In this document: in pieces, positions 8,856 to 17,686 of the stretch
Layout: every line of letters starts with the position of its first letter
Numbering within the stretch: position 1 is the stretch's first letter
NCBI GenBank assembly: GCA_947469635.1
Contig: CANIRG010000009.1
Location: 1 to 35,928, forward strand
From: Rhodospirillales bacterium
GTDB taxonomy: Bacteria; Pseudomonadota; Alphaproteobacteria; Reyranellales; Reyranellaceae
Direction of reading: 5' to 3'
Length of the DNA: 35,928 nt
Notes under the pieces: model-generated
What the model saw: only the letters and a program-made list of their open reading frames with translations
The model's database searches: none
Told to the model about the DNA's origin: nothing
Made by a program: the position numbers and the translations under genes

Positions 8856-9599
8856 ATGCAGGCGGGGTTGTTCAAGGGTAAGACCGCGATCGTCACGGGC
8901 GGTGCGCGTGGCATCGGATTGGCCTGCGCGGCCAGGATCGCGGCCGGTGGCGGCCGCCTGGCGCTGTGGGATCGCGACATCGATCGTGCGAAACAATCCG
9001 CCGCATCGCTGGGCGATGCGATCGCCGTCGAGGTCGACGTCACCAGCGAAGACTCGATCGCCAAGGCGCTGGCGACCACCGAGCTTCAGCTCGCTGCGCC
9101 GGACATCCTCGTCGCCAGCGCCGGCATCACCGGCCCGAACACCACGGTCGTGCAATATCCCGTCGATGCCTGGCGGCAGGTGATCGAGATCAACCTCACC
9201 GGCGTCTTCCTCAGCAATCGAGCGGTGGCCGCCGGCATGGTCAAGCGCGGCTGGGGCCGCATCGTCAACATCGCCTCGGTTGCCGGCAAGGAGGGCAACC
9301 CCAACGCCTCGGCATATTCCGCATCGAAGGCGGGCGTGATCGGCCTTACCAAGTCGCTCGGCAAGGAACTTGCTACGTCGGGCGTGCTGGTGAATTGCGT
9401 GGCGCCGGCGGTGGTGAAGACCGAGATGTTCAGCCAGATGACCGAGCAGCACATCAACTACATGCTGTCGAAGATCCCGATGAACCGCTTCGGCGAGGTC
9501 GAGGAGGTGGCCGAGCTGGTCTCCTGGCTCGCCTCGCCGCTCTGCACCTTCAGCACCGCATCGGTGTTCGACCTCTCCGGCGGAAGGGCGACGTATTGA
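8856..9599 (+). CDS. SDR family NAD(P)-dependent oxidoreductase
   Basis: TGGARGIG cofactor motif, SAYSASKAG (YxxxK), LVNCVAPAVVKTEM. Confidence 0.95.
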   Translation: MQAGLFKGKTAIVTGGARGIGLACAARIAAGGGRLALWDRDIDRAKQSAASLGDAIAVEVDVTSEDSIAKALATTELQLAAPDILVASAGITGPNTTVVQYPVDAWRQVIEINLTGVFLSNRAVAAGMVKRGWGRIVNIASVAGKEGNPNASAYSASKAGVIGLTKSLGKELATSGVLVNCVAPAVVKTEMFSQMTEQHINYMLSKIPMNRFGEVEEVAELVSWLASPLCTFSTASVFDLSGGRATY

Positions 9600-9600
9600 G

Positions 9601-11007
9601 ATGAACCTCCATGATCTTACCCTGACCGAGCTTGGCGCTGGACTGGCCGCCAAGAAATTCTCCTCACGCGACATCGTCGATGCCCTGCTCGGCCGCATCG
9701 AGAAGGCCGACGGCAAGCTGCATGCCTTCAACGAGGTCTATGCCAAGGAGGCGAAGGCGCTGGCCGATGCAGCCGATGCGGCGCGGGCGAGCGGCTTTCC
9801 GTTGCCGGTCCTGCACGGCCTGCCCATCGTCTACAAGGACCTGTGCGACATCAAGGGACGCATCGGCACCGGCGGTTCGAAGATGTGGGAGAAGCGCATC
9901 GCCACCGAGACATCGAACACTGTCGAGAGGTTGACGGCGGCCGGCATGGTGCCGCTGGGCAAGCTGCACATGGTCGAGTTCGCCTTCGGTGGCTGGGGCA
10001 CCAACCCGCTGATGGGCGCTCCGTGGAATCCCTGGGACCTGCAAACCCATCGCGTGCCCGGTGGCTCGTCGAGCGGCACCGGCGTCGCGGTCGCGGCGCG
10101 GCTCGCCCCGGCCGGCATCGGCAGCGACACGGGCGGCTCGGTGCGCATTCCCTGCGCCTTCAACGGGCTGGTCGGGCTGAAGGTCACGTTCGGCCGCATC
10201 GGTCTCTCCGGCACGATGCTGCTCGCCTGGACGCTCGACTCGATCGGGCCGATGGCGCGCTCGGTCGAGGATTGCGCGCTGATGCTGAACGCATTGGCCG
10301 GGCCCGATCCGCGCGATCCGACGACTCTTGGCCAACCGCTGGAGGATTTCGCCGCGGCGACCATGCACTCAGCGATCAAGGGCATGCGCGTCGCCATGCC
10401 GGACAAGAGCGCCCTGCCCGACTTCATGCACCCCGATGTCGTCGCGGCCTGGGAGGCCTCGGCGAAGGTGTTCGAGAATGCTGGCGCCATCGTCGAGGCG
10501 GTGAAGCTGCCGGAGTGGTTCTTCGACATGCAGCGCGGCGCCGGCATCATCTCGACCTCGGAGATGTTCTCCCTGCACCGCGCCTGGATCGAGGACACGA
10601 CCAAGGCGATCGGCCCCGGCGTGCGTGGCCGGGCGCTTGCCGGCAAGACTTTCGTCCCTGGCGCATACGCCGAGGAAATCCGGCGCATGGGCGAGCGGCG
10701 CGCCGTCTTCAACGAATGGATGCGTCCCTACGATGCGGTGCTTCTGCCGACGGTGGCGGTGCCGGCGATTCCCTTGACGGAAGTCGACGAGAATTCGCCG
10801 ATCCCTGGCTACCTCACGCGGCCCGGCAACTATCTCGGCCTCTGTGCGCTATCGATGCCCAGCGGGTTCTCGGGAGGATTGCCGCTCGGCATCCAGATCG
10901 TCGGCAAGCCCTATGCCGAAGGAACGGTGCTGCGGCTCGGCAAAGGCTTCCAGGACGCGACCGACTTCCACAAGAAGGCGCCGGATCTGGCGAGCATCGG
11001 ACTCTAA
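9601..11007 (+). CDS. Amidase signature family protein
   Basis: PGGSSSGTGVAVAARLAPAGIGSDTGGSVRIPCAFNGLVGLK amidase signature; VYKDLCDIKG upstream Lys. Confidence 0.95.
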   Translation: MNLHDLTLTELGAGLAAKKFSSRDIVDALLGRIEKADGKLHAFNEVYAKEAKALADAADAARASGFPLPVLHGLPIVYKDLCDIKGRIGTGGSKMWEKRIATETSNTVERLTAAGMVPLGKLHMVEFAFGGWGTNPLMGAPWNPWDLQTHRVPGGSSSGTGVAVAARLAPAGIGSDTGGSVRIPCAFNGLVGLKVTFGRIGLSGTMLLAWTLDSIGPMARSVEDCALMLNALAGPDPRDPTTLGQPLEDFAAATMHSAIKGMRVAMPDKSALPDFMHPDVVAAWEASAKVFENAGAIVEAVKLPEWFFDMQRGAGIISTSEMFSLHRAWIEDTTKAIGPGVRGRALAGKTFVPGAYAEEIRRMGERRAVFNEWMRPYDAVLLPTVAVPAIPLTEVDENSPIPGYLTRPGNYLGLCALSMPSGFSGGLPLGIQIVGKPYAEGTVLRLGKGFQDATDFHKKAPDLASIGL

Positions 11008-11008
11008 C

Positions 11009-11085
11009 GCTGGGGGCGCGCCACTCCGTGGCGCGTTCTTCGTCGATCGAACACAAGACGCGCCGCGGAGTGGCGCGCGCCCAGC
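11009..11085. repeat. Long inverted repeat between convergent genes; each arm is itself a hairpin (REP-doublet-like)
   Basis: Arm 11009-11035 gctgggggcgcgccactccgtggcgcg versus reverse complement of 11059-11085 gctgggcgcgcgccactccgcggcgcg (25/27). Internal cgcgccac-tcc-gtggcgcg hairpin. Confidence 0.85.
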
Positions 11086-11091
11086 AATGAA

Positions 11092-12012
11092 CTATCGTTG
11101 CGGCATTCCCTGCGGCACGATCGTCGCCACGATCGAGGCATCGAGCGCCTCGTACTCGTGGTAGCCGATCGTGGCGTAGAGTTCGGCGCGGGTCTGCATC
11201 TGGTCGACCATGCCCTGCGTGCCGCCGTCCCGTCGAAGCGCCGAGTAGAGCTTCTCCTGCGCCTTGTTGGCGACGCGCAACGACGAGACAGGCCAGATCA
11301 CCATCTTGTAGCCCATGGCCTCGAACTCGCTGGCGGTGAAGAACGGCGTGCGGCCGAACTCGGTCATGTTGGCGAGCAGCTTCACGCCGGGCATGGCCTT
11401 GGCGAAGGCGCGGAACATCTCGGCATTGATGAGCGCTTCGGGGAAGATCGCGTCGGCCCCCGCTTCCAGATAGCGCTTCGCCCGTGCCACGGTGCCGTCG
11501 ATGCCTTCGCTGGCGGCCGCATCCGTTCGCGCGATGACGAAGAGATCGCGACTCGCCTTTGCCGCGGCAGCGATCTTCGCCGCCATGTCGTCGACGCTTG
11601 CGAGCTTCTTGTCGTTGAGGTGCCCGCACTTCTTGGGCAGGAGCTGGTCTTCGATATGGACCGCCGCAGCCCCGGCCTCTTCGAACGCGCGCACCATGTG
11701 CATGACGTTCAGCGCTTCCCCGTAACCGGTGTCGCCGTCGACCAGCACCGGTAGGCCGGTGGCGCGGGCAAGCTGGCGAATGAAGAAGCAGACCTCGTCG
11801 ACGGTGATGATGCCGAGATCGGGCAGACCCATCGATGCCGTCATCGCCGCGCCGGAAAGATAGAGCGCATCGAAGCCCGCGGCCCGCGCCTGTAGGCCCG
11901 CGAGGCCATTGTGGGCGCCGGGCATCGGCAGGATGCCAGGGCGCTCCAGAAGGCCGCGCAGGCGTCGGCCCGCTGTGGCGAGCGGCAGGTCGTCGGCAAC
12001 GAGATAGGGCAT
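11092..12012 (-). CDS. Isocitrate lyase/PEP mutase superfamily protein (methylisocitrate lyase-like)
   Basis: GFDALYLSGAAMTASMGLPDLGIITVDEV, DGDTGYGEALNV, KKCGHLNDKKL active-site region. Confidence 0.9.
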   Translation of the reverse strand: MPYLVADDLPLATAGRRLRGLLERPGILPMPGAHNGLAGLQARAAGFDALYLSGAAMTASMGLPDLGIITVDEVCFFIRQLARATGLPVLVDGDTGYGEALNVMHMVRAFEEAGAAAVHIEDQLLPKKCGHLNDKKLASVDDMAAKIAAAAKASRDLFVIARTDAAASEGIDGTVARAKRYLEAGADAIFPEALINAEMFRAFAKAMPGVKLLANMTEFGRTPFFTASEFEAMGYKMVIWPVSSLRVANKAQEKLYSALRRDGGTQGMVDQMQTRAELYATIGYHEYEALDASIVATIVPQGMPQR

Positions 12013-12018
12013 GTGGCC

Positions 12019-12948
12019 TCAGCGGAGGATGAAGCGCGACAGCGATCCCATCAGGAGCGTGCCGGCGGTGGCGATGACGATGAGCGATGCGGCGATCGCG
12101 GTGACTCGACCGATCTCCCGGGACCGGCCATCGCCCACGATCAGGCGGTGGGCGACCATCGACGCCAGGCCGATCACCGCGAGCGTGACCGCCATGCCGA
12201 GAGCGATCGCCACCACGCCGATGATCCCGGCCCAGATCACGCCCAGCGCCATCGATAGCAGGATCACGATCAGCGCCCCGGCGCACGGTGCGATGCCGGC
12301 GGCGGTCAGCAGCAGCCAGCCGGCCAGGGTTCGCCGCGCACGCACGGGATGATGGTGGCCATGTTCGTGGGCATGATCGTGGCCATGCTCATGGTGATCG
12401 TGATCGTCGCCGTGATGATGCTCGTGCAGCCGCCCCGTCAGGCCGGCCCACAGCCGCCAGAACCCCACCATCAGGATCATGACGTAGGAGATCATCTCGA
12501 CGTTGCGTGCCTCGCGCAGCGCGCCGAACAGGCCTGCCGTGAAGAACAGTTTAAGGACCGCCACCAGCAGCAAGGCTGCCAGCGTGTGGGTGAAGGCGAT
12601 CCAGGCGCCGGCGAAGATGCCTTCCATCCAGCCGTAGGGACGCGAGCTGTCGAGGAAGTAGGCCACCACCACCGACTTGCCGTGGCCAGGCCCCAACGTG
12701 TGCACCACGCCATAGCCGAAGCAGATGATGACCAGCGTCCACAGCGCCAGCGAGCCGGAGCCCGACTTGACGTCCTGCAAGGCCGTCGACAGCGAGCGCT
12801 GGATGCGCTGCTGATACTCCGCCGAGAAGCGCGCCAGCTCCTGGAGGCCATCGCTGAAGATCAAGGCGCCGACCAGCCCGGCCAGGAGCGCCACCCCGAC
12901 CCACAGGAAGGGCGAGCGCAGGAGACGTGCCTTCACGGTGAGCGACAT
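12019..12948 (-). CDS. NicO/RcnA-type nickel/cobalt transporter
   Basis: Multiple TM segments, VVHTLGPGHGKSVVVAYFL, His-rich loop EHHHGDDHDHHEHGHDHAHEHGHHH, AAGIAPCAGALIVILL. Confidence 0.92.
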   Translation of the reverse strand: MSLTVKARLLRSPFLWVGVALLAGLVGALIFSDGLQELARFSAEYQQRIQRSLSTALQDVKSGSGSLALWTLVIICFGYGVVHTLGPGHGKSVVVAYFLDSSRPYGWMEGIFAGAWIAFTHTLAALLLVAVLKLFFTAGLFGALREARNVEMISYVMILMVGFWRLWAGLTGRLHEHHHGDDHDHHEHGHDHAHEHGHHHPVRARRTLAGWLLLTAAGIAPCAGALIVILLSMALGVIWAGIIGVVAIALGMAVTLAVIGLASMVAHRLIVGDGRSREIGRVTAIAASLIVIATAGTLLMGSLSRFILR

Positions 12949-13601
12949 GACACCACGCCCGCGAACACCGGATAGCCGCGCACGAACTCGGCCTTGTGCT
13001 TGGGATTCTGGCCGACCGTGCAGCCGGCCGGAATGGCCTTCTTGTCGACCTCGATGCGGATGAAATCCTCCGGGTCGTAGGTGACGATCGACACCGACGG
13101 CACTGGCTTCGGCAGCTCGAAACGCATGATATAGACCAGCGTGCGCGGCCCGCGCTTGCGCGGGATCGGCGGCTCGTTGACGCGCTTGTTCTCCGGCATC
13201 GGCATTCCAGCGTCGCCCGCGGCCTTGTCCCAATAGGGCGGCACGAAGCTCGCGGGATCGTCGATGCGGGCGCTGAAGGTCGGCCGCTTCGGCGGCCGGA
13301 AATCCTTGTCGCCTGTGTTGAGCCAGGTCATGTAGCCGGAGCTTTCGAGCTCCTTCATCATGTCGCCCGCGAGCGCCTTGGCTTCGGCCGGCGAGATCTT
13401 GCCGTCGCCATTCTCGTCGATCAGCGGGATCTCGATCTCGCTCGCCGAGGGATCGAAGCGCCATTCGAGCTCGACATGGGTGAGCTTGCCGTCCTTGCCC
13501 ACGACACGCACCTGCTGGGAGATCCAGATATGCGGATGGGCAAGCGCCGCCACGGGCAGGAGCAGCCCGAGCAGGCAGGAGAGGATTGCGAGCGTCTTCA
13601 T
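12933..13601 (-). CDS. DUF1007 family periplasmic protein
   Basis: Signal peptide then AHPHIWISQQVRV; overlaps the NicO start by 16 nt; contains an EF-hand-like loop DENGDGKISPAE. Confidence 0.9.
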   Translation of the reverse strand: MKTLAILSCLLGLLLPVAALAHPHIWISQQVRVVGKDGKLTHVELEWRFDPSASEIEIPLIDENGDGKISPAEAKALAGDMMKELESSGYMTWLNTGDKDFRPPKRPTFSARIDDPASFVPPYWDKAAGDAGMPMPENKRVNEPPIPRKRGPRTLVYIMRFELPKPVPSVSIVTYDPEDFIRIEVDKKAIPAGCTVGQNPKHKAEFVRGYPVFAGVVSCRSP

Positions 13602-13972
13602 GTTCCAATCGGTCGCGGTTTGCCGTCGTCGTCGATCGCCACGAAGACGAAGGTGCCATGGGTCACCTGGATTTCGGCGGCATCATGGCGTCGCTGCACG
13701 ATGGTCTCCAGGTCGATGGTGATCGACGTGCGCCCGATGCGCGCGACCTTGCCGTAGATCGACACGATGTCGCCGACCTTGATCGGCTGGACGAAGGTCA
13801 TGGCGGTGATGGCCACGGTGGCGACGCGCCCCTTCGCCGTGCGCGCTGCCAGCGTGCCGCCGGCGACGTCCATCTGCGACAGAACCCAGCCGCCGAAGAT
13901 GTCGCCGTTGCCGTTCATGTCGGCGGGCTGCGGCACGGTCCTTATGATCGGATCGCGCAGGTTTTCGGCCAT
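13598..13972 (-). CDS. Acyl-CoA thioesterase, YciA-like hotdog fold
   Basis: MAENLRDPIIRTVPQPADMNGNGDIFGGWVLSQMDVAGG...VATVAITAMTFVQPIKVGDIVS. Confidence 0.9.
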   Translation of the reverse strand: MAENLRDPIIRTVPQPADMNGNGDIFGGWVLSQMDVAGGTLAARTAKGRVATVAITAMTFVQPIKVGDIVSIYGKVARIGRTSITIDLETIVQRRHDAAEIQVTHGTFVFVAIDDDGKPRPIGT

Positions 13973-14083
13973 GTGGAACCCTGCCGGATGTTGTTGCTTT
14001 CCCACGATTTCCCTACCATACGAATGAAAGACCGGCCAATCAGCGATCCCCTCGCGCGGCCGTGGAAAGACAAAGAAAAGTCC

Positions 14084-16117
14084 ATGGCCAAGAACGGCGA
14101 TCTGTTCGACCGGTCGGGCGGCGGCAAGCGCGCCTCTGCGACCAAGGATACCTCCTACACGGCACGCGACATCGAGGTGCTGGAAGGGCTGGAGCCCGTC
14201 CGCAAGCGTCCCGGCATGTATGTCGGCGGCACCGACGAGCGTGCGCTGCATCATCTCGTGGCCGAGGTGCTCGACAATGCGATGGACGAAGCGGTCGCGG
14301 GCCACGCCGACACGATCCATCTCGAGCTGCTGGAAGGCAACAGGATCCTGGTGCGCGACAACGGGCGCGGCATCCCGACGGATCCGCATCCGAAGTTCAA
14401 GAACAAGTCGGCGCTGGAGGTCATCCTCACCACGTTGCATTCCGGCGGCAAGTTCAACGACAAGGTCTACGCCACCTCGGGCGGCCTGCACGGTGTCGGC
14501 ATCTCCGTCGTCAACGCGCTGTCGGATGATCTGCTCGTCGAGGTGGCGCGCGATCGTCAGTCGTGGACACAGGCTTTTTCGCGCGGCAAGGCGGTAGGCA
14601 AGCTCAAGCCCGCCGGCCCTGCCCCCAACCGCCGCGGCACGACGGTCACCTTCCATCCCGACCAGGAGATCTTCGGCAAGCAGGTCTTCTCCGCCGAGCG
14701 CCTCTACCGCATGGCGCGCTCCAAGGCCTACCTGTTCCGCGGCGTCGAGATCCGCTGGCGTTGCGACAAGGCCGCGCTGCCCAAGGACGGCAGCATTCCG
14801 GCGGAGGATTCGTTCCGCTTCCCCGGCGGGCTGAAAGACTATCTGACCTCCGAGATCGGCCAGCGCGCCACGGTCGTGCCTCAGCCCTTCGCCGGCGAGG
14901 CCAAGAGCGAGGCCAACGGCACGGCAGGCGGCAAGGTCGAATGGGCCGTCTGGTGGCCCAACGACGAGGAAGGCTTCGTCCGCTCCTACTGCAATACCGT
15001 GCCGACGATCGAAGGCGGCACGCACGAATCCGGCTTCCGCAGCGCTCTGTTGCGCGGGCTGAAGCGCTATGCCGAGTTGACGGGCAATCGCAAGGGTTCG
15101 CTCGTCACGGCCGACGATGTGATCGAAGGCGCGGCGGGGCTCGTGTCGATCTTCATCGGACAGCCGCAGTTCCAGGGACAGACCAAGGAGAAGCTGGTCA
15201 GTGTCGAGGCGACCAAGCTCGTCGAGACGATCGTCGGCGACAATTTCGAGCATTGGCTGATCGGCGACAAGGAAGCGGCCAACGTGCTGCTGGAGCATGT
15301 CGTTGCCAAGGCCGAGGAGCGCCTGCGTCGCAAGCAGGATCGAGAGCAGCAGCGCAAGACGGCGACGCGCAAGCTGCGCCTCCCGGGCAAGCTCGCCGAT
15401 TGTTCCAACAGCTCCTCGCAGGGCACGGAGATCTTCCTCGTCGAAGGCGATTCGGCCGGCGGCTCGGCCAAGGCGGCGCGCAACCGCGAGACCCAGGCTA
15501 TCCTTCCCCTGCGCGGCAAGATCCTGAACGTGGCCAGCGCCAGCGCCGACAAGCTGCGCGAGAACCAGGAAGTGCAGGACCTGATCCAGGCGCTGGGCTG
15601 CGGCGCGGGCGCCCACTACAACGACGAGCGGCTGCGCTACGAGCGGGTCATCATCATGACCGACGCCGACGTCGACGGCGCGCACATCGCCTCGCTGCTG
15701 ATGACGTTCTTCTATCGCGAGATGCCCAAGCTGATCGAGAATGGCCATCTGTTTCTCGCCCAGCCCCCGCTCTTCCGCATCACCAAGGGCGGCAAGACCG
15801 AGTACGCCCAGGACGACAAGCAGAAGGACGAGCTCATCCGCACCGAGTTCGGCGGCAAGGCCGACATCACGCGCTTCAAGGGCCTGGGCGAGATGCAGTC
15901 GATCCATCTGCGGGAAACGACCATGGACCCGACCAAGCGCGTGCTGCTGAAGGTCGATGTGCCGACGGCGGCCACGATCGGCGCCGACGGGACCGACGGA
16001 CGTCGCGAGGCGATGCGGACCGCGACGCTCGTCGAGGATTTGATGGGGCGCAAGCCCGAGAAGCGCTATGCCTTCATCCAGGAAAATGCCAAGTTTGCCC
16101 GCGATCTGGATGTGTGA
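14084..16117 (+). CDS. parE: DNA topoisomerase IV subunit B
   Basis: GHKL motifs LDNAMDEAVAGHAD, DNGRGIP, GGLHGVGISVVNALS; TOPRIM EIFLVEGDSAGGSAK and MTDADVDGAHI; C-terminal RFKGLGEMQ. Confidence 0.97.
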   Translation: MAKNGDLFDRSGGGKRASATKDTSYTARDIEVLEGLEPVRKRPGMYVGGTDERALHHLVAEVLDNAMDEAVAGHADTIHLELLEGNRILVRDNGRGIPTDPHPKFKNKSALEVILTTLHSGGKFNDKVYATSGGLHGVGISVVNALSDDLLVEVARDRQSWTQAFSRGKAVGKLKPAGPAPNRRGTTVTFHPDQEIFGKQVFSAERLYRMARSKAYLFRGVEIRWRCDKAALPKDGSIPAEDSFRFPGGLKDYLTSEIGQRATVVPQPFAGEAKSEANGTAGGKVEWAVWWPNDEEGFVRSYCNTVPTIEGGTHESGFRSALLRGLKRYAELTGNRKGSLVTADDVIEGAAGLVSIFIGQPQFQGQTKEKLVSVEATKLVETIVGDNFEHWLIGDKEAANVLLEHVVAKAEERLRRKQDREQQRKTATRKLRLPGKLADCSNSSSQGTEIFLVEGDSAGGSAKAARNRETQAILPLRGKILNVASASADKLRENQEVQDLIQALGCGAGAHYNDERLRYERVIIMTDADVDGAHIASLLMTFFYREMPKLIENGHLFLAQPPLFRITKGGKTEYAQDDKQKDELIRTEFGGKADITRFKGLGEMQSIHLRETTMDPTKRVLLKVDVPTAATIGADGTDGRREAMRTATLVEDLMGRKPEKRYAFIQENAKFARDLDV

Positions 16118-16123
16118 GGTCCC

Positions 16124-16681
16124 ATGACTTTCTTCGGTAAGATCCTCGCTGCAGTGCTTGCCTGCGCTCCCCTGGCCGCCGGCGCGGCAACGCTGGGCGG
16201 CGTCGATTACGCCACCCAGTACGACTATCGCGAGTTCTATACGGCTGCGGACGGCAAGAGCTTCCGGGTCGTCATGCAGGGCAATCCCTTCCCCGGCGTG
16301 CCGGCTGACGATGTCGCCCGGCGGCTGCTGTCGCAGATGCAGGCGAACAAGCCGCAGCCCCGCCTCACCTTCACTTACGACAAGCCCGCCACGGAGCAGC
16401 GTCCCGACTACAAGGTCGTGTTCGTCTTCGATCCTGCCGGCGACCTCGGCGCCGATGCGGCCTGCAAGGGTGGCGACCGGCACAAGGCCGCCACGGCCGG
16501 ACGCGTCTACGTCTTCGCCATCTACTGCCGCAACGACATGGCGCTGTCGCAGGTCACCGGCTGGACGGCCGCCGCCGGCCCCGACGATCCGCTGGTGGGC
16601 CAGCTCTTCAAGGACGTGTTCGCGACCCTGTTCAACTCCTCACCCGGCCTGAGGCCGCATCTCGGCGGCTCGTTCCGCTAA
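16124..16681 (+). CDS. Hypothetical secreted protein
   Basis: 185-aa ORF with signal peptide (MTFFGKILAAVLACAPLAAGAA), 6 nt after parE. Confidence 0.75.
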   Translation: MTFFGKILAAVLACAPLAAGAATLGGVDYATQYDYREFYTAADGKSFRVVMQGNPFPGVPADDVARRLLSQMQANKPQPRLTFTYDKPATEQRPDYKVVFVFDPAGDLGADAACKGGDRHKAATAGRVYVFAIYCRNDMALSQVTGWTAAAGPDDPLVGQLFKDVFATLFNSSPGLRPHLGGSFR

Positions 16682-16689
16682 CCGACGGC

Positions 16690-17685
16690 ATGGCCGCCTG
16701 GTACGCGCTCGCCGACCTCGCCCTCTCGCGCCTCGACGCTGAGGCCGCGCACGGGCTTGCCATTCGGGCGCTCAAGACGGGTCTGGTGCCGGGCGATCGG
16801 CGGCCCGATCCGCCGTCGCTGGGTGTCGAGGTCTGGGGTCGACGCCTGCCCAATCCCATCGGTCTCGCCGCTGGCTTCGACAAGAATGCCGAGGTGCCTG
16901 ACGCCATGCTCGGCATGGGCTTCGGCTTCGTCGAGATCGGCAGCGTCACGCCCCGACCGCAGGACGGCAATCCACGGCCGCGCCTGTTCCGGCTGCCCGA
17001 GGATCGTGGCGTCATCAATCGCATGGGCTTCAATGGGCAAGGCCTGGCGCCTGCTCTCTCCCGGCTCAAAGCACGCCCGCGCAACGGCTTCGTCGGCGTC
17101 AACATCGGCGCCAACAAGGACAGCGAGGATCGCACGGCCGACTACGTCACCTGTGCGTCGGCGCTGGCGCCGCATGCCGACTATCTGGTGTGCAACGTCT
17201 CCTCGCCCAACACGCCGGGCCTGCGCAACCTGCAGGGCCGCGAGCAGCTGGGCGACCTGCTGAAGCGCGTGCAGGATGCGATCGCCGGCACCCCCGTGCC
17301 GCTCGTCGTGAAGATCGCGCCCGATGCAACCGACGACGACCTCGACGACATCGTGGCCGTCGCCCGCGACTTGCGCATCGACGGCATCATCATCGGCAAC
17401 ACCACATTGTCGCGGCCGCCATCGCTTCGCTCATCGCGCAAGGACGAGACGGGTGGCCTGTCGGGCGCGCCTCTCATGAGCCTGTCGACCGAGGTGCTGC
17501 GCAAGACGGCCGAGCGGGTCGAGAAGCAGTTTCCTCTGATCGGTTGCGGCGGCGTGAGCTCAGGCGCCGACGCTCTTGCCAAGCTCCGCGCCGGCGCCAC
17601 GCTGGTGCAGCTCTATTCGGCGATGGTCTACGAAGGCCCGCCGCTCGTCCGCCGCATCAAGGACGAGCTCGCGGCGCTTCTTTAG
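16690..17685 (+). CDS. pyrD: Dihydroorotate dehydrogenase (quinone)
   Basis: NPIGLAAGFDKNAEVPDAMLGMGFGFVEIGSVTPRPQ, NRMGFNGQG, VNIGANKDS, VCNVSSPNTPGLRNLQ, IGCGGVSSGADAL. Confidence 0.97.
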   Translation: MAAWYALADLALSRLDAEAAHGLAIRALKTGLVPGDRRPDPPSLGVEVWGRRLPNPIGLAAGFDKNAEVPDAMLGMGFGFVEIGSVTPRPQDGNPRPRLFRLPEDRGVINRMGFNGQGLAPALSRLKARPRNGFVGVNIGANKDSEDRTADYVTCASALAPHADYLVCNVSSPNTPGLRNLQGREQLGDLLKRVQDAIAGTPVPLVVKIAPDATDDDLDDIVAVARDLRIDGIIIGNTTLSRPPSLRSSRKDETGGLSGAPLMSLSTEVLRKTAERVEKQFPLIGCGGVSSGADALAKLRAGATLVQLYSAMVYEGPPLVRRIKDELAALL

Positions 17686-17686
17686 T

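Noticed and set aside
12340-12425. Apparent short repeat (catg/gtgatc-rich) that might be a satellite
   Set aside because: It encodes the His/Asp-rich metal-binding loop of the NicO transporter.
13598-16483. 961-aa minus-strand ORF antisense to parE
   Set aside because: Only its C-terminal 124 aa (thioesterase, from 13972) is credible; the rest mirrors parE codons.
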